Below are positions 1 to 13,300 of a stretch of 64,000 nt of DNA, piece after piece (the stretch's first letter is position 1; each line of letters begins with the position of its first letter). Made by a program: the position numbers and the translations under genes. Below the pieces are notes generated by a model. That model made no database searches, was not told the origin of the DNA, and saw only the letters and a program-made list of their open reading frames with translations. Source of the DNA: Eopsaltria australis. Taxonomy: Eukaryota; Chordata; Aves; Passeriformes; Petroicidae. Location of the stretch: assembly GCA_034509425.1 (NCBI GenBank), contig JAVTVJ010000121.1, positions 2,418,001 through 2,482,000 on the forward strand, written 5' to 3'.

Positions 1-1151
1 GCACTAATGAGTTCTGAGGGAGGCAGCAAATGTTATTGCTATGTCATTCCACATCATCTTTGTCATGGAGAGCAGGAGAGCCTGAGGACTGGAGGAAAGT
101 GAATGTCATTCCAGTCTTCAATGAGGGTAGGAAGGAGGACCCAGAAAACTATAGGCCACTCAGCCTCACCTCTGTCCCTGGAAAGGTGATAACAACGTGT
201 CCTGGATGTCATCTCTAAGCATGTGGAGGCAGAAAGGGTTATGAGGAGTATTCCATATACATTCACCAAGGGGAAATCATGTTTGCCTAATCTGGTGGCT
301 TTCTGTGATGGCAGGACTGGCTGGGTAGATGAGGAGAGAGCAGTGAGTGTTGTCTACCTTAACTTCAGCGAGGCATTTGAAACTGTCTCCCATAAGGTAC
401 TGATAGCTCAGGAGGTGTGGGTTGGATGAGTGGGCAGTGAGGGGCATTGGGGAGTGGCTGAATGGCAGAGCTCAGGGGCTGTGACCAGTGGGACACAGTC
501 TGGTTGGAGGCCTGTAGCCAGCAGTGTCCCCAGGGGTCAGTGCCAGTGGGATCCTGGGGTGCTCAGGAAGAGCAGTGCCAGCAGGCCAGGGTGGTGATCC
601 TGCCCCTCTGCTCAGCCCTGGTGAGGCCAGCCTGGAGTGCTGTGCCCAGTTCTGGGCTCCTCAGGACAGAGGGACATGGAGCACCTGGAGCGGGTCCAGC
701 GGAGGGCACAAAGGTGATGGAGGGACTGGAGCATCTCTCTTACAAGGAAAGGCTGAGGGAGCTGGGCCTGTTGAGCCCTGAGAAGAGACAACTGAGAGGG
801 CACCTCACCTATGCATGCAAATGTCTGAAGGGAAGGTGTCACAAGATAGGGCAGACTCCTTTCTGTTGTACCCAGCCAGAGGACAAGGGGCAACGGGCAC
901 AAACTGTAACACTGAATATGTAACAGGTCCATCTGAATATGAGGAAAAAATCCTTTGCTTTGAGGGTGGCTGAGCTGGAACAGGCTGCCCAGAGAGGTTG
1001 GGGAGTTGCCTTCTCTGGAGATATTTAAAACCCACCTGGAATTGATCTGCGCAACCTGTTCTAGTTGAAACTGCTTTAGCAGGGAGGTTGGGCTGGATGA
1101 TCCCTGGAGATCCAACCCCAGCCATTCCATAACTGATTCTCTGATTCTCTG
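1..1151 (+). mobile_element. CR1 LINE fragment, 3' part with decayed reverse transcriptase, cut by left window edge
   Basis: Seen: residues EDPENYRPLSLTSVPGKV are encoded at about 150-203, and in another frame LNFSEAFETVSHKVL at about 360-405. Both match the palm region of the CR1/Jockey-type reverse transcriptase. Around 460-560 the DNA still resembles the segment encoding the conserved QGSV-type motif. It then jumps at about 560-570 directly to downstream sequence, so the segment that should carry the catalytic F/YADD motif is missing. From about 610 to 1110 the sequence is the CR1 C-terminal/3' region, including the AGGCTGCCCAGAGAGGTTG and GGGCTGGATGATCCCTGGAG type blocks. It ends with the short direct repeat ATTCTCTGATTCTCTGG at about 1135-1151. 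A stop (TAA at 216-218), frame changes and the deletion show it is dead. The family is assigned from known CR1 features; the exact subfamily cannot be given. Confidence 0.93.
90..429 (+). pseudogene. CR1 ORF2 reverse transcriptase remnant, frameshifted
   Basis: Two open stretches in different frames (about 90-218 and 223-429) together cover part of the finger/palm region of a CR1 reverse transcriptase. The first carries EDWRKVNVIPVFNEGRKEDP and NYRPLSLTSVPGKV and stops at 216-218. The second carries the FTKGKSCLPNLVAF and DEERAVSVVYLNFSEAFE stretches, and the aspartate normally found in the (D/N)FSKAFD motif is partly changed. The frame change, internal stop and loss of the downstream F/YADD segment mean no active enzyme can be made. 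This is the coding part of the surrounding CR1 copy and not an independent gene. Confidence 0.85.
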
Positions 1152-4100
1152 GTACAGTTTACTATGGGAAACTGCAAAGTAGTGATCCAACATTACCACC
1201 TGTCAAAACTTGTCTAATACACTATGTCACTATCAAGTCACAGTAAAGATTTTGAGTTAATTTAGAAACAGCTTTCTTTTAAACCTGTGGGGCAGACTGG
1301 AACTGGAAGGAAATGAACATTTTCAAGAGGAATTTCCATGCATGTATCTACAGATAAGATTTTCAAAAGCTGAGTTCAGTGAGTAAATTTTTAGAACTGT
1401 GTTAAAATAAAAGTTGCATTGATGGAAACTTTTTGATGACAAAAAAAAGTTGAAATCTGATTAGTGGATGGATACTTTAATTTGCCTGAATGTAATTTAC
1501 CTCGCTGCTGTAGATGTCTTGGATGAAGGCCAGGCTGCAAATGGAATTGGTGTTGATAAGTCTCATTACCATCAGTAGCATCATCTCCAGTTGGAGACTG
1601 ATAGTTACAGCAGTAATATAAACAGTCAAACTGATCACACCACAACTTTGGATCCTGTCCTGCTCTTCCTGAATTCTAGGGCAACACTCCTATTGGCATC
1701 AGTAGCAGCAGGAACAGGTCCAACTGAATTATTTGACAAGAGGCTTCTTTCTTAACTCTGTACTGGCTGAGCTATGTAAGCAAATTGTTAAAAACTCTGA
1801 TATATAATCCAGAAATCTTCACAGTTGAGCAGTGCTGATTTATGCATTGTCTGCTGATGGTAGCAATTTATTAGCAAGAGGGTATTTGCTCCTTCCTTCT
1901 GCGTGTTTCATGCAAGGTTTTGTCCTCAATTTTCTGTTTTCCTAATAGTCTTTGAAATTTGCGACCTTAAGGCCACACCTAATCTTGAATTACTCCGTTA
2001 TTTGTTCAAATAACAGAGATGTTAAAGTCACTTTTATTTTACAGGCTATTTATAGTTTTTCAAAAGAGAATGTAGAAGGGATATTTTTAAACTGCAGCAA
2101 GTATGTGTTGTTAGCAGAGTTTCAGGCAAAAATGCCGTGTTTTAGCCTTTTCATGTCAAGGCTGTGAATGCAAGATGTTTTATGTATATTTGGAGCCTGT
2201 AATAACACAAACTGCCTGTAAATGATGCCTACTAGGTTTCTAGTGTATATTTGAATATATTTCATTCCTCTGTTTCTTATTTGCAATAAAATTTGCGAAG
2301 TATGGGAGGTGAATAAGCCAGATGATATGAACCCTGTGTTTGTAGTGGCTGTGTTCTGCACCTTCTGGCTGGTGCTGTGGGGAGGTATTTGAGGGCGTGG
2401 GTCACAAGGGCATGGCTCCTGCTGCCTGGCCCAGCCAGGGACCTGCCCACAGACTGAGGCAGAAATGGTTTCTGCTTTAGCTGGAACAGATTGCATTCGG
2501 GAACCTGTTTCAGCCAGCATACAAACAAACCTACTATGGACTTTCCAAAGGATGTGTGCTCCCATTCCAAGCTGGATTTTACTTTTAAACTTCAAGGTAG
2601 AAATGTCAGACTTTTGCTGAGGAACTGTGGGGGTTTTTTTGTCATTTGACACCATGCAAAATTGATTCCATGTGATCTGTATGCAGATAAAGTAATTTTT
2701 CGCTGATAGCAGTAAAAATAGTAATTCTCATTCTGCATAGGTTTGTTTTTCCTTAGCACTGGATTATATCCTTTGCAGCAGTAATGAGTGAAACTTGTGG
2801 TAGGCTTCCTGGATAGGAGAATTCTGCTGTTTTTCAGTTTCTGCATTCCTGTATGTGTGTGTAGGTTTGCACCTCAGTTTGTCGCAGTTTTAGAGAAGTG
2901 ATGAAAAAGACCCATTGTTTTTTATTGACCCTCGCAGAGTGAATAAAACCAAAATATTCTCCAAAGTTTGACAGCTGGGAAAAAGCTTCTTCATAGCAGC
3001 AGAAATACTGATCAGCCATTTTCTGTGAGTACCTGAATGCCCTACAGCTCTTACTGCCATATCTTAACCCATAAGATGGCCTCTAAATTGTACATAATTC
3101 ACAGCACCTTGTCCTCCATGTTCGTCAGGGTTTCAATCTGCTGTTAGGTAGAGATAGCAGGTAGACAAGATGATTAAACAAGTTTGCTTTCCTAGGAAAC
3201 CTAGAAAAATGATGAACCTACACATCCTTATTTTGAAGAAGACTGCTAATATAAGCAGCATTGCCCATTTGGCACTAGCTATTGTTTAAATATCATCAAC
3301 AAAGCATATTGTAAATGAGCTTGTAAAAGGAAGCAATGTAGTCATGTTGTCATCATTTCACTGGAGGCTGTTAGGAATCAGGAGCTACATACATTTGTCA
3401 GATCTTGCTTTTATTTCATCTGGAAAGATCTGTTTGGTGTGATAATCAATTAGCATTGTGTATTTCCAGTGTCTTTCCAGGTTGCAGTTCTGTTGTCTTT
3501 GTCATTAAAACACATGAATGACTTTAAAATGTAAGTTATAAAGATTTGTGCGCAGGTTTTCCTCAGTAAACTGAGACTTGGAAGAGGTGGTCAAAAGTGT
3601 ATTTTAAGATGAAATAAAAAATGGTTAACTGTACTTTAATGGCAGAAGAAATAGTCCATCAGTACTGACTACCTTTTCTAATTCCCATTACTTTTCTTCC
3701 TAAAACTGGCTGCTACTATGCATAAAATCATTTTAATATTAAAAATACAGGTTTTGCATGAAAGTAAAGAACGTGATATAAACTATTAATAGATTTAAGG
3801 AATTAGAAAAACAAAATTCCACTTTGAGCTGTTTATCAGAATTAAAATATGTTTGTGGTACTGTTGATATCTGGTATTTATTCTGCTCAAGCTAGAAAAA
3901 CAGTGTAAGCATTTTGCTAGAGGGTGTTTCTTAAATATTACTCTTTCCATGGATAATGCAAGTTGACAGGATCTATAGTTGAGGGGCAAGTCATATGGAG
4001 TCTGCTTTCAAGGGTTATATTTTGGCAGGCAGAGGACAGGTTGAAAACACGTCAGCAGAATGAAAAAGTTTTACTGCTTTCAGATAGAGATTTGTGCCAG

Positions 4101-4261
4101 GCCTGTACCCAAACCATCAGTCCTGGCCAGGTGAGTGTCTTTGAAGTTTAGTGTAAAAAAATGTTCATCATAAAGGCAAACTATATTAAAAATTATTTAT
4201 TTTGAGTACAGATATTAAGAGCAAAAGCTTCTCCAGAAGCATCCTTTGAGGAAAGTGTGTT

Positions 4262-4265
<4 letters not shown>
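1152..4265. other. Intergenic DNA, no supported gene
   Basis: AT-rich sequence with only short open frames that lack recognisable domains. A CpG-poor, moderately GC-rich patch lies at about 2340-2530. No RNA gene, further repeat family or splice-bounded exon could be recognised by eye. Confidence 0.6.

Positions 4266-4302
<37 letters not shown>
4266..4302. repeat. (TG)n dinucleotide microsatellite
   Basis: An uninterrupted alternating TG run of about 18 units, preceded by the imperfect TTGTT spacer and an upstream GTGTGT. It is a simple length-variable repeat capable of Z-DNA; no function is implied. Confidence 0.97.
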
Positions 4303-4305
<3 letters not shown>

Positions 4306-7300
4306 AAGGAAAATCCTGCATGGCAAAGGTGACTGATGGCAGGGTTGAATTGCGAATGATAAACAAATGATTTCTAGGCTCTGTGGACTGTTCTTGAAGT
4401 CTGATAGGGTGGAGAAATGTTCACACATGGTTTAACTGCATTCCCAGTCTGACAAATCTGTTAGAAATTTTTTGTTGGTCTGTGTCTGAATATTGTTCTG
4501 CAGCTGCTCTTGAACTTCTTAAGGGTGGGAATGGCTGAACCGTTGCCAAGGACACCTGGTTTTCCCTTAGCTCCAGTGCAAGGAATTAAAAACGGTAGCC
4601 TCTAGTGAAGTGGGAGCCTATCAGGAAAGTGTGGTGGAGAGGTTTGTGTATTGCATTACCAGCTGTTAAAGCTGGAAGCTGTTTGCTGCTCTGCTCTGTT
4701 GGAAGCAGGGATTTGGTCTGGAGGGACTGCACAGTCAGTCTGTTCAGAGCAGTGTGAACAAGATGCCACCGTTATCAAACGCCCTCGTGCAGGCTCAAGT
4801 CATTCAGGAACTGAGCTTTCTGCTCCCAGTTTCCAAACTGCCTTTCCTAAAACAGCGTGGGCCTGCTCCACCCTGCTTCTCATCCTCAGAGTTCAGTTCA
4901 TTGCTCAAAATTGCCCTTTGTTCTGCTTAAGTGATCTTAAGAGAGGATGTAAACACAAGAAGTCCTAAAAATAGTTAATGGTAGCTGGGTAGAGAAGTTC
5001 AGAATAAGGGAGCATAACACCAGCAGAGGATGACTATCAAGTGTAATAAAGAATGGAAAAGAAAGGGGAAAACAATTAGGAATCTGTTGATTCAAGGGGG
5101 AAAGTGTGAAGAAAGCCTAAACTGACAGTGGAGCATCTTGCCAAATTTTTCCTGCTCTTGATGCCAGCCCCCAGACAACATGGAGCCAGTAATTATTCAG
5201 CTGCTAAGTGGGGGGTAAAGTCCATTTTTAGAAGGCTGAAGGAGAAAGCTCTACCTTCAAAACAATTTGGAAGCACTGTTGCAAGTAGTGTACCAGAGAC
5301 TAAATGATCAGGGTGTATTATCAGCATACTGGAAAACAGGGATGGACTGGAAAGACAAGTGAATTCCTCAGTGAGTTTACACAAACGAAAAATACCCCAA
5401 CACTGGCACAGCATCACAGTTTGCAAGGAGTATTATATTTTCCTACTCTTCATAAATGTGACATGGAGTCATTGGGAGAGGTTGTAAATACAAGCACAGC
5501 TTTGTGGACTGGAATTTCTTGGAGAACATTGTAGTGGTAATACTGATGTTAACAGGTTTTTTTAACTGCTTGCCTTTATTTTCTTGAGTGGGGAGACCCT
5601 GTACTGGGGAAGGTTTTCATGTCTGACTGATTTTAAGGACTGCAGTGGACATACAGTAAGCCTGCATTTAAATAAAATATCGGCTGAACTTTTGTGCAAT
5701 CTAATTGGGGATAGGTTGGGAAAAGATTGCTGGTTATTCTCTAATATCCAAATAAAACCTTCTGGCATAACTGTGGCTTCTAGTTTCACTCAATTAAGTG
5801 AACAAGTCCTGAGCATGCACAAAGACCTTTATTAAACTTGCAGATAGACCTGAGGAGAAATTAAAGGCAGTGAAATGAGACTAGCTGCTGCCAACCAGGA
5901 ATTAAAAACAACCTGTCATTTTTTTTTAAAATCAGTCATCTTAAATGGAGTAGTAGCTGCTCCTTTTGTTTTTCTTTCTCTCCTACCTCTTCTTGCAGTG
6001 TTTTGGCACAGTGTTTCGTGCAGATCACGTGTCAGGTGCTCTTGTGCCTTCTGCACTTGCTCAAATTCTCCTTCTCCTGGGGAGCACAGAACAGCGTTGG
6101 TCCTGCATGGCTGGAGGTGCTGGGGAGCTGGGAGGTGCAGGCAGGGCTGGCAGCATTCCTGGGCAGGAGGGAGCTGCTGGCTCTGCACATCCCTGGGTGC
6201 TGCTCAGAGTTACCAGGGCTGTGCTCTGGGAAGGGCTCTGTGGAATGAGCAGCGCCTGTGCAGATGCTGACTGCTCACGGTGCCTGCAGGACGTGCTGGT
6301 GCTCAGCATTGACTGTGACCTGGAGAAACTCAGTTTTCCCTTTTCCATCATTTCAAGAACATCAACTCATGCAGTTCCCACACCTGTAGTAGCTCTTTAA
6401 ATTTGGTTCCTCACTTTGGCATTTCTTCAATTCAAGCTTCCAATGGCTCGCTTGCTTTCTCCTGCAGCCAGGTGGGTTTGCTCCTGCTCCTGGGTGCAAT
6501 GGCTGTCCCTTCAGATGGTGAAGTGCTTGCAAAGAAAATAAAAAGTCAATAAATATCAGTACTATGGTCTCCATTTTTCCCAGGAACGGGAGAAATGGCA
6601 ACAATGAATTTCTGCAATGCTATTTCTGTACTTCAGTGCCTGAAAGGTTTATAATTTCTGATCTGCAGTCTCTCCCATCTGTGAGTTCATCTGTCTGGGA
6701 GTAGCAGGTGACAGATAGAAAGTTTAAGGTTGAGAACACCTGAACAAGTTTTCCTTGGTATTAAAGTTTAATGACTTTCAATAGATGTAGATTTTTACAT
6801 AGGCCTACCTACTGAGACTGGAGAAGGGCAAGGTGATTCCTAACAGATCATATGTTACCATCTTGGGTTTCATGACTGGTTTAAAGAGCACATTACAGAG
6901 AATTTTACTGTTCCTGAGTAAATGAGATGCTGTTCTATGTCTAAAGGCAGTTTCTTCAGCCGTGCCAAAGAAGATTTTAAGTATTGTGATGACAGTATGG
7001 TAAAATAAGTGGCAGAAACAATGTTGATGAGGAACAGTGTTTCTCTTATCATCTATCCTAATCAGTCAGTGAAAATTCAAGTTGTGTAACTAAATTTCAA
7101 GTGTTAAATTTACAGGGAGGCTAGTGAAAGTAGGAGAAGGCTCAGAGAAATACTGATAAGAGGTTATGAGTGCTTGTTTGACTGCTAACTACAAAGTAAT
7201 CTCTTTCAGTGGCAAGAAATTCAGTCCCTCCCAGAATAACAAAAAATATCTGGTATAGGCTTTGTCATTGCAGATATCTGGATGAATTTTGTGTGCTGAA

Positions 7301-10300
7301 GGGGAGCTTAGTATAGCAGCCTACAGATCCTTAAGACATTTCCCAGGGGAAGAGGATTAATGAGGACAACATTGACATCTGATAGCTTTTGACTGCTGGA
7401 TGTTGATAAATGTTAATCATTGAAGAAGCTTCCATGACAAATCAAAGTTTTAATTTTATATAAAACTTATATGATGCAAATCTATGAATATAGCAGTTTT
7501 GCAAGTTGTGTAATGCTTTGTTATTTTTAAGGCAAATAGCATTATAGCATATAGCATATAACGAATCCTAAAGGATATTTTTATACTGTGACATTTTTGG
7601 TGATTGTTTCATGCAAATGTTTTTCCTCTTAGGGAAACTGTGAAAAGTATAAAGGTGGAAGCAGAGGTGGTGCAGAGGGTACTCTGTACTGAGCAAATCC
7701 TTTTGTTACAGACAATACTGCATTGCCACAGTTCATTAAATGCCAAAGTGCAGGGGATTCTGTGGAGTTGGTCACCCAGTAGGAAATTGCTCTCTCTTTA
7801 TACTTAATCTGGAATCAGCAATAGCAAATATAATAGGAAGTGCTAATTAGCTTCTAGTGTTGTGTCCTTCTATTCTTTCATTTTTGAACTACATTTTGGG
7901 GTGAGAAGAGGGAGCATGGGGCATCTCATCAATCTGGTGCTGGACAGGCCTTCAGAATATTTTCCTTGCTTGTTCAGAGGGACAATTTGTTGCTCAGGGT
8001 TTGCTTGGGATAGAAGCACCGCTGTCACTGTTTCACCCCAGGAACTTTCCCAAAATTCTTTTTCCTGTTCCCCTAATGAAAAAGGCTTGTGGTCAATGGC
8101 ATCACTGCGGAAACTGTCTCATGCTCAGAGTGAACAAATCATCAGACACAGGCATGGAGCCTTGTGGTGGAGTTGCTACAGCTCAGTGCTGCATACACGC
8201 AGTGAGCAAGCTGCCCTGAGCTGGTGCTGTAATCATTCCCTTGCTGCCATGGTCAAAATTACAGTGTCCAAAGTATTCCTTCCAGATGTTCCTCACAATG
8301 TGAGTGTGCTCTTGCCACTAGCAGCAAACCTGAGTCACAGCCTCAGTGTGGCTGAGAAAGAGTTAGTCAACAGTCTGAAGCCAGAAGGTACTTGCTGGAG
8401 TCTGCAGCAGCGTGAGAAAAGGGCTCCGTAGTAGGCAGGAGACTCTGAAGTGCATTCAGCATCTCAGTGGAGGGGTGCAGGATGTGGCTCACAGAGCAAG
8501 GGAATGGGAAGCTGTGGGATTGCCCTGGATGGTCTGAGCCTGCTGTGCTTCACTCAGAGCTGTGTGGCAGCCACAGTGATGTGTCCAGGGAAGATGCAGT
8601 GGCCACATACAGACCTGGTGAATGGAGGCTGTATTTGCCTTGTGTGATAAAGTATGGATAGAAATGTTAAAAGGGAAGGAAGTGAGGTGGAGTCTGTGGA
8701 AACCTGGTCATGTCAGCATGTCTTCATACTGAAAGCACTGCAGGCAAGGAGCTTGTTTACCTGTAAATCCACTAGGAACAGCATGTGAGTGCCATGGATC
8801 CCGGCACTGTGATTTGGTTGAAGACACAACTTTTCCAGGATTTCTTTCTGTTCTCCAGGCAAACTGTTTTGCTACTCTTTGCTCAGTCCAGCTACTACAC
8901 TGCCATCCCTTACGTGATACAGTCAATTGCCCACTTCTCTCTGACTTACTTTGACTGTTATGAGAATTCAATTGGTTCATAATGGCACATTTGGGAGGAA
9001 GGTAGGAATAATATCTTGATCTTGCACTCCTGCTCACATATCTGTATTAGTGTGTCATGGATAAGTAGATGTTGAGTACTTCAATTAGGCATTCTTCCCT
9101 TTCCTAGTACCTTCTGTTTCTTTTCAGGTTTTAATCTCTGTGGCTTAGAAAATGCCAGCAGACTATGGGGATTGCCAAAAACTAATAATAATTAAAATTC
9201 CTTGCTATAAAAAGCTGCTTTTGAGCTGAAAGCATTAGAACACTTTCCAAGAATTCCAGCATATTAAATTCTACTGTGGCATTTGACTTATAGCGTGATA
9301 ATTTTTTCCCCTGCTGCAGCGCAGGGCAATGACAGTAAGTCCCAGTTTTGTAAATAAATTCCCACTCAAATTCCTCATGACATCGCATGTGGGAGTTCAC
9401 ATAATAAAAAAGGAATGTTCCCCTCTTCTTCATGTTTCTTTACAAACCTGTCTCCATCATTTAAACAAATGTCAAATTTTCTTTAAAGTCATGGTGTCTA
9501 GCTAACTGAGCTATGATCATTAATGTTCAGAAGTGCTGTATTCTTAGATGACCTCATTGATAAGCAGATTTTTTAAAAAAGTAGGAAAACATTCCACAGC
9601 CTAATCCAGTTGCTGTATTCGACTGGACTGGCTAGTTCAGGGTGGTTTGGTGAGAGTGCAGCCTCAGAACTGGCCTGACGAGTTCCATAGGGATTCCCCA
9701 GCTGGCATGTTGAAATAAAAGCAGCCCAGCTGCTGCCGTCATCACCAGCCTCTGCTGGGCTTCACATCACAGAGGTGGGAAGGAGAAAGCAAGACTCCAG
9801 CTCAGATCTGCTCTCTGGAGTCTGTACTCTGGTGGATCCTGTGAAATTCCATTAAAGTCCTTACTGATACAGTTAATTTAAGTTGTGCTGATCTGTTTCC
9901 AAATTATACTGGAGACTAAACTCCAAGGGGAAAATGGGTAATTTAAATCCACTTTCTTCATGATCACTGATGTGTTGGCACTAAACCTACACTGCAGCTA
10001 TGGATTTATTTTTATATGCCCAGGACTCTGTAAGCAAAATCTTCATCACTAGACTAATGTTAGAGCAAATCTTTTTAACTTACTGCTCATGTACTGGACA
10101 AGAAATCTGTCCTTTTTCAGTGATCTCTCTTTGTTTAATGAGCCCTTTTTTAATATTTGTAAAAAAAATGTTGATAATTTGATATTACCTTTACAAATGA
10201 AGAGCTGTGTTGAAGCAAAGACATTCCAGCTATTGAGTGAATCCCTTGCAGTACTGCAGCCTCGCCGGGGATTGTGTTCCACTCTGAAACTGCTCCCCAT

Positions 10301-13300
10301 TCACAGAGCCCAGGTTCTGACCAAACTGGAGTTGTTTGGCACTTAAAAGCAAGCACATTTCCAGAACAAGATCAAATATTCTGATTCCTGACTCCTGCTC
10401 TTGCACCAAGGCACAGTGGGGATTTATCAGACTCCTTAAAGGGAACATATTGCCAGTGGATTTGAATTATAGTTTGATTATCATTTACTGTCTTAGTGAT
10501 GTCAGACCACAGCCAGTTCCTGTGTTGTAATAGTTCTGTCTTTCCACCCTTCACCTGCAGCAGGTTTCTTGTGGTGGCTCAGAAAAATGTTTTAGTAATT
10601 TTCTTCTGAGATGGAAGTCCAAAATTGCTGCTACTGAGACTGACCAGGGTCCACACCCAGTCGTGGCTGGAAGGAGGGGGGGTACTGCAGTTCTTTATTT
10701 GTACGCCCAGGATCCTGAGACCTGAAGTATTAGCACCTGAATTGCCTTGTTAGGAGTCTAAAGAAAAAAATTCATTATGAAGCTTTGCATTGAAATGAAA
10801 TATGTTTAGAAGCAAACAGAAAATGTTTAAGGAAAATAGGTATTCATGTGTCCTGAATGGTTGGCTGGTAGATGTTGGGGTTTTGGGGTGTGGTTGTTTG
10901 GTTGGGTATTTTTGTTTGTTTGGGGTTTTTGGTGAAAATTCTGCATAGCACATTGAATGCTTGAAGGTTAAAAGCTGGTGGGATCTTGTTCTTCACCCCG
11001 TATTTTCTTAGCAACAAAAAAAAGCCATACAATTTATTTTGTATTCCTTGGTATTTTTCAACTCGTGCCTCCTGTTACTAACTTTTTAGAAGCTATTATA
11101 TTGCATCTTATCCTAAGAAATTACAAAAATAAAGCGTATATCTATTTACCCCAATGAAACAAGAAAGGGAATGGAAAACAAAGACAGGAGGGTCATTCTC
11201 AGCAGTTAGACACCTCTTTCTTCAGTAACAAAGTAATTGCCAATTATAGGAATGAGTTCAGATCAATACCAATATTTTCAGAGGCTTTGACCACAACATA
11301 AAATAATATTTTATTTTCTCTGGGCATGTTCTGTTGCATTTTAGATTCTCATATTTAATGGAAGTTCTGACATTTTCATGTGCTAGCTAACATACATCAG
11401 TATTCTGCTTTTCTGCTTTTCCTAGATGCATATACGCTCTCTATAAAATTAAGACAAAGAGACATGCTGATGTTTCTTTTGCATTGTCTGTTCAGCTGTG
11501 AATACTGCACAGTGCACTAGAAGGTGCTGGGACATATCAGTTACTTATAAATGACTTATGTGGTTCTGGTATTACAGTAGGAGTCATGTGGAAAACGCCA
11601 TGGCCATCTGCAGAGTGGAAATCAGGAAACACTGTAATACCATATACAGCATCCTTTCATCCCATATGGCACTGCAATCCCTCTGGAGCGCTGCAATTTT
11701 GGCTATAAGATGATTGAGGCTGGTGTTGCAAATAGATTCTGGGAGTGTCTCCTCTGCGTGTCAGAAGGTAGCTGTACAGTACCAGATCATTCTTTTATAT
11801 GATCTGTTTCAGATATAGAAACATGCAAAATATTAGTATTTATTCTAAGGAAAATAGCAAAGAGTCAGAAATAAAGCAGATTTTACAATGGGCTGTGCTA
11901 CAGCTGTATTTCCTTCTATGACCCCAGCAATGTCACAAGCAGCAGATGTGCAGAAGGATGTGGAAACCTGGCATTCACAATGAGTGTCCCATTGCCAGCC
12001 TGGTCCTCTAGCACTTTTCTAGAGCTTTAGCTTCTGTTCAGTTTTAGCTTACATGAAGTTTTATTTTTCAGGCTATGAGGGTAATTTTTTTAACCCTTTT
12101 TACTTCTGACACGCAGTCAGTCAGTCAGAGAAATACATTTTCTTACTGAGTAAGGGTTCTGTTTTTCCCTTAGCTCATCTGGGAATCTGATTTCCTCCCT
12201 TATGCTGCAGTGACATGGAGAAACTCAGAGGACTTGTGAGAGTCCAGGAGAGAATTCCCCTCATATGCTTGATGCCTGTTCTCCCCCCAGTCCAGCTCCC
12301 ACTGAGGATGGGGAAGTGTGCTTGTAGCATCCTGCTGATTTCCCCAGGCATGGACAGTATCCAGGAAATACAGACAGGACTTGCCTTCCCCTGGGCTGCA
12401 CCTTCCAGAAGGAATTAAATGCCGTGTCTGCCCAAAGAAAAACAGACAGATAAAAACTTAATTTTAATTTTGCAGGGTCACTTGGTGAGCAAGGTACTGG
12501 AATGGAAGGATGCCTTTAAAATTCTTTGATCCTACTCCTGCACTCACTGAACAAACTCCACAAGCTCTTCCACAGAGCTACTGTAATACTCCCCTCATTA
12601 TTACACTGCAGAAGTAACCAGCTGCTGCTTCTCCCCTTTATTTCCAGCTGTTAACTCCTTTAAGAGACAACTGAAAATGAGGTAGATTGTACCCTTGTAA
12701 TTTTCCCCTTGCAGATAATTTCTGTGGTTACTGTGCTGCTGCAAGCTGGGAAGAGGGAAGTTGGCAGCAATGAGAGACTTCACTCAGGGCAATGTGAGGA
12801 AAGATATGTAGATATGGGGCAGTGTTGAACCCTGTGACTCTTAACTCGTGTCAGTGAGGACCTTACTGTGTGTAAGGTTCCTGTAACTGTGAGTAAGAAA
12901 TGACAGAACTCATTCCTCTGAAAAAGCACAGGGATCCCTGGTTTAGAATAGAATTTATTTTTAAATGGAGGCCTTCCCAGAATATCTTTGTTTGGCTCTG
13001 GGATTACTGCCAAAAATATGTTTTTGTGACATTTTGTAAATGTACCTGCATCCTTAGATAACATTATTTTTGTTGTTGTTCAAAACTATTTACAAAAAGA
13101 AACAGAAGGAAAGAATTATAAACTCTATCAAAGTAAGTGCAGGCAGTTCACCTAGCAAGGCAAAAGGAAAATGACAGAGATGGCAAAAGAAAAAGCTGGA
13201 TTTAAAATGCTGCAAAAATTACTGTCTTGGAAAAATTCATTCCAGCATGTGAGTTTGCTGGAGAAATTGATTGAAATGCTCATCTTCAGGTTCAGGTGAA

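Noticed and set aside
462..923. 153-residue plus-strand open frame
   Set aside because: Lies within the CR1 copy and crosses its internal deletion; not a separate gene.
612..1199. 195-residue minus-strand open frame
   Set aside because: Antisense of the CR1 3' region; no independent support.
10877..10935. G/T-rich stretch as a possible G-quadruplex
   Set aside because: Only a few runs of three or more G with irregular spacing; too weak to call.
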